In this document: positions 58,003 through 64,000 of the stretch, in pieces
How the letters are laid out: every line of letters starts with the position of its first letter
Numbering within the stretch: position 1 is the first letter of the stretch
Assembly (NCBI GenBank): GCA_943912335.1
Contig: CALTUD010000013.1
Location: 1-64,000, forward strand
Source: an uncultured Acetobacteraceae bacterium
GTDB taxonomy: Bacteria; Pseudomonadota; Alphaproteobacteria; Acetobacterales; Acetobacteraceae
Direction of reading: 5' to 3'
DNA length: 64,000 nucleotides
Position numbers and translations under genes: made by a program
Notes under the pieces: generated by a model
What the model was told of the DNA's origin: nothing
Database searches by the model: none
What the model saw: the letters and a program-made list of their open reading frames with translations, nothing else

Positions 58003-59519
58003 GCGAAGCGGCGGTTCTTCCGGATCCGAAGGAGGGCCGCCCGCTGCTGGCTCTGTCCGGGATCGTGGTCGAGTTTCCGGGCGTGAAGGCGTTGCGCGGC
58101 GTGGATCTCGCCGTGCATGCCGGGTCCGTGCACGGGCTGATGGGCGAGAACGGCGCCGGCAAGTCCACCCTGCTCAAGGTGATGAGCGGCGTGAACACGC
58201 CGCGTGCCGGCACCATCCATGTGGACGGTCAGGCGCTGTCGTTCCGAGGCGCCGCCGACGCGCTCGAAGCCGGCATCGCCATCATCTACCAGGAGCTGCA
58301 TCTGGTTCCGGGGCTGAGCGCCGCCGAGAACCTGATGCTGGGCCAGCTTCCCAGCCGTCTGGGGCTGATCGACCGCAAGAGCCTTCGGGCGCGTGCGGAA
58401 GCGGTTCTGCGCGATCTGGGCGAGGATATCGATCCGTCCACGCCTGTGGGCCGTCTCTCGATCGGCCAGCGCCAGATGGTGGAGATCGGCAAGGCGCTGC
58501 TGCGCGATGCCCGCATCATCGCCTTCGACGAGCCGACCTCGTCCCTGTCCGCGCGCGAGGTCGAGAACCTCAAGCGGATCGTCCGCCGCCTGCGCGACGA
58601 GGGGCGGGCGATCATCTACGTGACCCATCGCATGGCCGAGCTGTTCGAGCTGTGCGACGCCGTCACCGTGTTCCGCGACGGCGCTCGCGTGGCGCACCAT
58701 CCGACCATGGCGACGGTGACGCAGGACCGTCTCGTAACCGAGATGGTCGGCCGCGCGATCGAGGACATCTACGGCTGGTCGCCGCGCCCGGTGGGCGGTG
58801 TGGTGGCCGAGATCCGCGACGTGACCGGTCCCGGCCTGCGCGCGCCGGTCTCGTTCGACGTGCGGGCCGGCGAGATCGTCGGCTTCTTCGGGCTGGTCGG
58901 CGCCGGGCGCACCGAGCTGATGCGTCTGCTCTGCGGCACCGAGAAGGCCACCGGCGGCAGCGTGACGCTGCGCGGCAAAGGGCTGCGCCTGGGCTCGCCG
59001 CGCCGGGCGATCGAGGCGGGCATCGCCATGTGCCCGGAGGATCGCAAGCGCGAGGGCATCTTCCCGATCGCCTCGGTGAACGACAACATCAATATCAGCG
59101 TGCGCCGCCGCTACGCCCGCGCCGGCCTGGTGGATTTCGCCCGCGAGAAGCAGAACGCGATCCGCGCCATACGCGACCTCGACGTGCGCACCGCCAGCGG
59201 CGAGACGCAGATCCGCACCCTGTCGGGCGGCAACCAGCAGAAGGCGATCCTGGGACGCTGGCTGTCGGAGAAGATCGAGCTGTTCGTGCTGGACGAGCCG
59301 ACGCGCGGCATCGACGTCGGCGCCCGGGCGCAGATCTACAAGATCCTCTACGGCCTGGCCGAGAAGGGCATCGGCGTGATCGTGGTGTCGAGCGATCTGC
59401 CCGAGGTGAGTTCGGTGTGCGACCGCGTGCTGGTGATGGCCGACGGGCGTCTGACCGCCGATGTGCCGCGCGCCGAGATCACGCCCGAGCGCCTGCTCGG
59501 CCACGCTTTGCCGCGATAG
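57999..59519 (+). CDS. araG: Sugar ABC transporter ATP-binding protein (AraG-like)
   Basis: A 506-residue duplicated ATPase. First domain: GENGAGKSTLLKVMSG, signature LSIGQRQMVEIGKALL, Walker B IIAFDEPTSSLS. Second domain: degenerate P-loop GLVGAGRTELMRLLCG, signature LSGGNQQKAILGRWL, FVLDEPTRGIDVGA. This is the normal RbsA/AraG asymmetry. It pairs with the permease 99 bases downstream and the binding protein upstream. Confidence 0.95.
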   Translation: MSEAAVLPDPKEGRPLLALSGIVVEFPGVKALRGVDLAVHAGSVHGLMGENGAGKSTLLKVMSGVNTPRAGTIHVDGQALSFRGAADALEAGIAIIYQELHLVPGLSAAENLMLGQLPSRLGLIDRKSLRARAEAVLRDLGEDIDPSTPVGRLSIGQRQMVEIGKALLRDARIIAFDEPTSSLSAREVENLKRIVRRLRDEGRAIIYVTHRMAELFELCDAVTVFRDGARVAHHPTMATVTQDRLVTEMVGRAIEDIYGWSPRPVGGVVAEIRDVTGPGLRAPVSFDVRAGEIVGFFGLVGAGRTELMRLLCGTEKATGGSVTLRGKGLRLGSPRRAIEAGIAMCPEDRKREGIFPIASVNDNINISVRRRYARAGLVDFAREKQNAIRAIRDLDVRTASGETQIRTLSGGNQQKAILGRWLSEKIELFVLDEPTRGIDVGARAQIYKILYGLAEKGIGVIVVSSDLPEVSSVCDRVLVMADGRLTADVPRAEITPERLLGHALPR

Positions 59520-59618
59520 GCGGCCGGACCCCGTTCCGCACCGGCCCGCCGGCCGGTGCGCAGACCCGACATCGAACCGAGACCGGCTCCGGGCCGGCGC
59601 ATCGAACCGAGTGACGCC

Positions 59619-60623
59619 ATGCAAGCCAGCCTTTCCGAGCCGCGCGCATCCGCCGCACCCCGAAGCGGCTCCACCGCCCGCACCATCCGCCGTCTGGTGC
59701 AGCAATCGGGCATCGTGATCGTGTTCCTGCTGCTGCTGGTGGTGCTGGCGGCGCTGGTGCCGGACTTCACCTCGCGCGGCAACATCACCGGGCTTCTGCT
59801 CAGCGTGACTCTCACCGGCACCATCGCCGCGAGCATGATGATGGTGCTGGCGCTGGGCGAGGTGGATCTGTCGATCGGCTCCATCGTCGCGTTTTCCGGC
59901 GTGGTGGGGTCGATCGCCGCCAATGCGCTGGGGGCGCCGCTCGGCATCCTGTGCGGCGTTCTGGCCGGCGGGGCGATCGGGCTGTTCAACGGCGTGGTGG
60001 TGGCCGGTTTCGGCATCAATTCGCTGATCGCCACGCTGGCGACCATGGAGGCGGTGCGCGGTCTCGCCTACATCTCCTCCGGCGGCGACGCGGTGGCGAT
60101 CCTGGCGCCCTCCTTCTTCGGCCTGTCCGCGGCGAGCTTCCTGGGCATGACCACCCCGGTCTGGGTGATGTTCGCGAGCTTCGTCGTGCTGGGCTTCGTT
60201 CTGAACCGCACCGTGTTCGGGCGCGACGTCCTGGCGATCGGCGGCAACGTGGAGGCGGCACGTCTGGCCGGCATTCCCGTGACCCGGATCCGTGTCGCGG
60301 TGTTCGTTCTGCAAGGCCTGCTGGCCGGTCTGGCCGGCGTTCTGCTGACCTCGCGCATGGGTCTGGGCGACCCGAAGACTTCCATCGGCCTGGAGCTGGC
60401 GGTGATCTCCGCCTGCGTCCTGGGCGGGGTATCGCTGTCCGGCGGCATCGCCACCATTTCCGGCGTGGTGGTGGGCGTGCTGATCATGGGCTGCGTGCAG
60501 GACGCGATGGGCCTGCTGAACGTGCCGGCCTTCTACCAGTATCTGGTGCGCGGCGGCATCCTGCTTCTGGCGGTGATGTTTGACCGCTGGAAGACCGGCA
60601 GGAAGGCGTCCGTGCTGCGCTGA
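59619..60623 (+). CDS. araH: Sugar ABC transporter permease (AraH-like)
   Basis: A 334-residue permease with about ten helices, typical of the ribose/arabinose branch: GLLLSVTLTGTIAASMMMVLALGEVDLSIGS given as GTIAASMMMVLALGEVDLS, GAIGLFNGVVVAGFGINSLI, ATLATMEAVRGLAYISSGGD, and AIGGNVEAARLAGIPV (the EAA-like coupling loop). ATG 59619 is chosen over a start 21 codons upstream. A hairpin follows the stop. Confidence 0.93.
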   Translation: MQASLSEPRASAAPRSGSTARTIRRLVQQSGIVIVFLLLLVVLAALVPDFTSRGNITGLLLSVTLTGTIAASMMMVLALGEVDLSIGSIVAFSGVVGSIAANALGAPLGILCGVLAGGAIGLFNGVVVAGFGINSLIATLATMEAVRGLAYISSGGDAVAILAPSFFGLSAASFLGMTTPVWVMFASFVVLGFVLNRTVFGRDVLAIGGNVEAARLAGIPVTRIRVAVFVLQGLLAGLAGVLLTSRMGLGDPKTSIGLELAVISACVLGGVSLSGGIATISGVVVGVLIMGCVQDAMGLLNVPAFYQYLVRGGILLLAVMFDRWKTGRKASVLR

Positions 60624-60636
60624 AACGGCTGCCGGC

Positions 60637-60665
60637 CTGCCCGGAAGACGACCATCCGGGCAGGT
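60637..60665 (+). terminator. Hairpin after transporter operon
   Basis: CCTGCCCGG (60637-60645) pairs perfectly with CCGGGCAGG (60657-60665) around an 11-base loop, 13 bases after the permease stop. There is no T-run, so it may only protect the mRNA end. Confidence 0.55.
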
Positions 60666-60767
60666 GATAGCCGGGGACGCCCGGCACGGCAGCGGTGCGG
60701 AAAAGTAACGCTGTCAGATCGATGGTTCTGTGTCAGAATGGCGGGGAATAGTTAATTATAAGGTAAG

Positions 60768-61463
60768 ATGCCTAAAATATTGACAGAGCCCGCCGTGTCT
60801 GGTGCCGCCTTAGAGATACGAACCCTTGCGGAGCGGGTGCACGATCTGGTGCGCGACCGCATCCTGTCCGGCGGCATCGCTGCCGGCGAACCGATCCGCC
60901 AGGACACGCTGGCGGCGGAATTCGGCATCAGCAAGATCCCGTTGCGCGAAGCGCTGGTGCGTCTGGAACAGAGCGGTCTCGTGCGGTCCCAGGCGCATCG
61001 GGGCTATGTGGTGGCCGCCTTGTCGATGGCCGAAGCGGAGGAGGTGTTCGCGCTCCGTCTGCAGCTCGAACCCGCCGCCATCGCCCGCGGCAGCCGGTTC
61101 GCCGATCCTGCCGCCCATCGCGCCGCCCGCACCATGCTGATGTCTCTCGACGACAGCATCCATGCCGGTTCGGAAGACCAGGGACGGTTGAACCGACTGT
61201 TCCACATGCTGCTGATGCAGCCGGGCGCCGGACCGCTCACCACCAGTTTCCTGGAACAGCTGCATACGCTGTCGGAGCGCTACACCCGTCTGCATCTGTT
61301 GCAGACCGGCCGGGATAGCCGCGCCTGCGAGGAACACCGGCAGATGCTCCATCTGTGGATCGACGGGCAGCAGGACGCGCTGGAGGAACTGACCCGCAAG
61401 CATCTGCGCGACACCTTGCAGGATCTGCGTCTGGAATTGCTCGAGGGCCGGGGAGAAGGCTGA
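60768..61463 (+). CDS. GntR/FadR-family transcriptional regulator
   Basis: A 231-residue regulator: winged helix with LAERVHDLVRDRILSGGIAA and FGISKIPLREALVRLEQSGLV, then a helical FCD effector domain (EEVFALRLQLEPAAIARGSR, RLNRLFHMLLMQPG, EEHRQMLHLWIDGQ). FCD proteins usually bind small carboxylates. Next to a sugar-acid dehydratase and transporter, a 2-keto-3-deoxy or aldonic acid is a sensible ligand guess. AAGG precedes the ATG in an AT-rich leader (TTAATTATAAGG) that looks like a -10 region. Confidence 0.9.
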   Translation: MPKILTEPAVSGAALEIRTLAERVHDLVRDRILSGGIAAGEPIRQDTLAAEFGISKIPLREALVRLEQSGLVRSQAHRGYVVAALSMAEAEEVFALRLQLEPAAIARGSRFADPAAHRAARTMLMSLDDSIHAGSEDQGRLNRLFHMLLMQPGAGPLTTSFLEQLHTLSERYTRLHLLQTGRDSRACEEHRQMLHLWIDGQQDALEELTRKHLRDTLQDLRLELLEGRGEG

Positions 61464-61505
61464 GTCCTGCGCGGCGAACGGCCCGACGCCGGGTCCCCGC
61501 TTTCC

Positions 61506-63404
61506 TCATGTCCCGCCGGAAACGATCCAGTCCCGCACACGCTGCGACAGCACGGAAAGCGGCATCGCGCCCTGCAACAGGATCACGTCGTGGAAGCGGC
61601 GCAGGTCGAAATTCGGACCGAGTTTCGCTTCCGCGTCGGCGCGAAGTCCTGAGATACGGAGCTGGCCGATCTTGTAGCCGAGCGCCTGTCCGGGCCAGGC
61701 GATATAGCGATCGACCTCGTTCTGGATGTTCTTCTCCGCGAGCGCCGTGTTCTGTCGCAGATAGGCGACGGCCTGATCGCGGGTCCAGTTCTTCCAGTGT
61801 ATGCCGACATCGATTACGAGACGGCAGGCGCGCCACATCTCCATCGAGAGCATGCCGAAGCGCTGATACGACGTTTCGTAGAGGCCGAATTCGCGCACGA
61901 GCTGTTCGCAATACACCGCCCAGCCTTCCACGTAGGCGGTGATGTCGGATTGCTGGCGGAAATCCGGCAGGTCGGTGAGTTCCTGCGCGAGGGCGATCTG
62001 CAGATAATGGCCGGGCGCGCCTTCATGCGCGACCAGCGAAGGCAGTTCGTAGAGCGGCCGCTGATCGAGATGCGAGGTGTTGATCAGCAGTTCCGCGGCG
62101 ATGCCCTGCCTGGGATCGCCCGGCTGCGCGCGGCCGGAGGTGTAGCCGTCCTCGATCTCGCGCGGCACCTCGACGACGCCGTAGCTGAGGCGCGGCAGGG
62201 TGCGGAAGAAATGCGGCAACTGCCCGTCGATCCGCTTGGCAAGGCGGCAGGCCTTCTCCATCAGCGCCTCGCGCGTGGTGACGTAGAACTGCTTGTCGGT
62301 GCGCAGGAACTGCAGGAAGGCCGGGAAATCGCCGGTGAATCCGCTGGCGGCGATCTCGTGCAGCATCTCGGCATGGATGCGCTTCACCTCGCTTTCGCCG
62401 AGATCGAACACCTGGTCCGGCGTCATGTCGGTGGTGGTCTGGTCGCGCACGCGATAGCTGTAATAGGCGCGGCCGTTCGGCAGGGACGATACGCCCAGAG
62501 TGGTGCGTGCGGCGGGGATGTAGGTGTCGCGGAAGAAGATCGCCAGCGTGCGTTGCGCCGGCTGCACGGAATCGCGGATCGCCGCCACCGCGTCCGCGTG
62601 CAGGGCGTCGCGCGTAGCGGCGGGAATGGTGGGCGGCATGGCGTCGATCGGCGCCAGCAAAGGGCTTTTTTCGGGCGGAGTGGCGAGCTGCGCGTTCACC
62701 GTCGCCGCCGCCTTCTCCGCGACCAGACGCGGCTGCGTGAATGTGTCCGTGATGCCGCGCCGCATGTTGGCGATCTCGCGATCGTAATAGGCGGGCACGG
62801 CATGGAGACGGGCGATCCAGTCGCGCGCCTCGGTTTCGGTGTGGATCACGGTGCCTTGCGCCGCATAGCCGGGCACCAAGAAGAACCCGTCATCGGCGCT
62901 GAACGGGATACGGTTCTCGTCGAACACGAAGGCGGCGATTTCCTGTCCGAGACGCCATTGCAGCAATTCACGGTTCAACTTCTCTTCCGGCGACAACCCG
63001 GCATCGCCGATCGCGTCCAGACGGATCTTGCAGGTGCGCAGGGCATCTTCCTGCGTTCGGGTCGCGGCGGGGGAGTTGTCGGGCCAGCGCCGGCGCGCCG
63101 CGGCGTCGCCACGCTGCCCGGCGTCGATCGGGTCGCCTTCGCGTTCGATGCGGCCGTATTCGGCGATCACCGCGGCGAGGCGCTGCGACGGCGTGCCCGA
63201 TCCGGGCGCGGCGGCAGGAGCGGGCCTGGTGCCCTGGGCCTGCGCCTTGGCGTCCAGCACGAGGCCGGCGACGGAGCTGGCCAGCAGCATGGTCGCGCTG
63301 CGCCGGCCGAACCGCACCGTGTCCGAGCGCCCGAACACCGAGAGACCGCAACAGCCGTTTTCGCAAACATGGTTCATGTCGAGTTCTCGCGGATGTCGTG
63401 TCAT
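61506..63404 (-). CDS. DUF885-family Tat-exported hydrolase
   Basis: A 632-residue protein. A twin-arginine signal (FGRRSATMLLASSVAGL) lies about 30 residues in. The DUF885 core shows the gluzincin-like HEGAPGHYLQ, followed by YVEGWAVYCEQLVREFGLY and WPGQALGYKIGQLRI. Members are predicted zinc peptidases. ATG 63404 overlaps the stop of the upstream glycosidase gene (ATGA); ATG 63377 (MNHVCENG) is an alternative that still keeps the signal. The Cys-rich start (CENGCCG) before the Tat motif is odd. It is convergent with the FadR-type regulator. Confidence 0.82.
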   Translation of the reverse strand: MTRHPRELDMNHVCENGCCGLSVFGRSDTVRFGRRSATMLLASSVAGLVLDAKAQAQGTRPAPAAAPGSGTPSQRLAAVIAEYGRIEREGDPIDAGQRGDAAARRRWPDNSPAATRTQEDALRTCKIRLDAIGDAGLSPEEKLNRELLQWRLGQEIAAFVFDENRIPFSADDGFFLVPGYAAQGTVIHTETEARDWIARLHAVPAYYDREIANMRRGITDTFTQPRLVAEKAAATVNAQLATPPEKSPLLAPIDAMPPTIPAATRDALHADAVAAIRDSVQPAQRTLAIFFRDTYIPAARTTLGVSSLPNGRAYYSYRVRDQTTTDMTPDQVFDLGESEVKRIHAEMLHEIAASGFTGDFPAFLQFLRTDKQFYVTTREALMEKACRLAKRIDGQLPHFFRTLPRLSYGVVEVPREIEDGYTSGRAQPGDPRQGIAAELLINTSHLDQRPLYELPSLVAHEGAPGHYLQIALAQELTDLPDFRQQSDITAYVEGWAVYCEQLVREFGLYETSYQRFGMLSMEMWRACRLVIDVGIHWKNWTRDQAVAYLRQNTALAEKNIQNEVDRYIAWPGQALGYKIGQLRISGLRADAEAKLGPNFDLRRFHDVILLQGAMPLSVLSQRVRDWIVSGGT

Positions 63405-64000
63405 GGGCCGAGCGTGACGCGGACGGTTTCGCCCTGCGGATCGAGCGCGATGCCGTAATCGGTCTCGTCGCCATTCAGGATGCGGTCGGTGGTCCAGCCC
63501 GCATCGGTCATGTGGCCTTGCTCGACGCGCAGGATCTCGTGCGTGCCGGTGGCATCGTCCTTCGGCTGTAGCTCGATCCGTGCCGACATGCCGGCGATCA
63601 GGATATGCGTCGCGTCGATCGGCGCCACCAAAGCGCGGCCTGGCGCGAGCGCGTCGAACGGTGCGGTGGTCGGACCCGGTTTGCCCCATTCGGCGCCGAA
63701 CGTGGCGGTGATGCGCCAATCGCCGATCTCGGTGGAGGGATTCGGTGCGCCGGGCTCCTCGAGCAGGGCGGAAATGCGTTTCTCCCTTGCCGCTTCGGCC
63801 AGAAACGCGCCCATCGGTGCGAGAAGCTGGTTGTTGCGGCCATGGGCGATCAGTGCCGGAGTCAGGTCCGGGTCGCCGGGCTGGTGGTCGATGCCGAACT
63901 GCGATGCGCCGATGCCGCCGCGCCCGAGCGTGTCGAACACCCACCGCGCCGTGGCGGGCGTGATGCCGCTTTCGGACACGAACGGCACGTTGTCCGGACG
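63401..64000 (-). CDS. GH35-like glycosidase with DUF5597, C-terminal part (5' end outside window)
   Basis: The last 199 residues of a gene that starts beyond base 64000. Visible: VPFVSESGITPATARWVFDTLG, GGIGASQFGIDHQPGDPDL, then a beta-rich tail with ALVAPIDATHILIAGMSARIEL and THEILRVEQGHM. This resembles the C-terminal DUF5597 region of GH35/GH42-type beta-galactosidase-like enzymes. The catalytic part is not in the window. It is coupled to the DUF885 gene by an ATGA overlap and lies near the sugar-uptake locus. Confidence 0.65.
   Translation of the reverse strand, partial: RPDNVPFVSESGITPATARWVFDTLGRGGIGASQFGIDHQPGDPDLTPALIAHGRNNQLLAPMGAFLAEAAREKRISALLEEPGAPNPSTEIGDWRITATFGAEWGKPGPTTAPFDALAPGRALVAPIDATHILIAGMSARIELQPKDDATGTHEILRVEQGHMTDAGWTTDRILNGDETDYGIALDPQGETVRVTLGP

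Noticed and set aside
1..64000. tRNA/rRNA genes, CRISPR arrays, insertion sequences or phage genes
   Set aside because: I looked for tRNA arms, spaced direct repeats, transposase motifs and phage structural genes and found none I could support.

Overview
The window is high-GC, gene-dense bacterial chromosome. Gene content (split F0 operon with paired b/b' subunits, NrsF-linked ECF sigma factor, MocR regulator, large TonB receptors, DyP peroxidase, sugar-acid dehydratase with an AraFGH-type transporter) points to an alphaproteobacterium. An acetic acid bacterium (Acetobacteraceae) is the best guess, but this is inferred from gene content and not from a marker gene. I see no phage, insertion sequence, CRISPR array, rRNA or tRNA. 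The most unusual non-coding feature is a structured intergenic repeat of about 115-119 bp in four copies (1835, 10209, 26704, 46773).

Layout. 1-1.8 kb: end of a cysteine desulfurase, a 2Fe-2S ferredoxin and mnmA, a sulfur-transfer operon for tRNA thiolation. 2-6.2 kb: an AraC/GyrI regulator, then an ECF sigma factor with its membrane anti-sigma NrsF, divergent from a cytochrome b561/MsrP-like oxidoreductase pair and an MXKDX-repeat protein. Two matching GTAACC-N16-CGAA promoters tie the two target units to the sigma factor. 6.3-10.2 kb: ArsR regulator with Old Yellow Enzyme, and EamA exporter with a MocR regulator, each pair divergent around a visible operator. 10.3-14.6 kb: a GMC oxidoreductase divergent from doxX-cupin-SMP30-VOC, probably an oxidative catabolic cluster. 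14.7-24 kb: two large TonB-dependent receptors, a FadL-type porin and two small envelope genes. 24.2-30.1 kb: an ArnT-like glycosyltransferase, a GNAT enzyme, a GT2 enzyme and the F0 part of ATP synthase (atpI-B-E-F'-F). 30.2-34.1 kb: OprB-type porin, exported NHL-type protein and Tat-exported DyP peroxidase in one operon. 34.4-35.5 kb: NTF2-like gene and TetR regulator.

35.5-42.6 kb: sdaA-glyA-gcvT-gcvP, read on the minus strand behind a clear tandem glycine riboswitch and a TTGACA promoter. The operon handles serine deamination, serine/glycine interconversion and glycine cleavage; gcvH is not in it. 42.8-46.8 kb: a small membrane protein, a ROK regulator and a GH15 glucoamylase/trehalase-like enzyme. 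47-52.2 kb: a tightly packed run of glutathione S-transferase, GT4, O-antigen ligase-like, CobW GTPase and WD40 protein. 52.3-53.7 kb: a soluble chemoreceptor whose globin-like sensor seems to lack the haem histidine. 53.9-61.5 kb: galM, a sugar-acid dehydratase, an arabinose-type ABC transporter and a FadR/GntR regulator, a pentose/aldose uptake and oxidation locus. 61.5-64 kb: a DUF885 hydrolase coupled to the end of a GH35/DUF5597-like glycosidase cut by the window edge.

Many genes are coupled by ATGA or TTGA overlaps, and several start at GTG or TTG. Starts were chosen from Shine-Dalgarno position and family length, so they differ in places from the longest open frames.
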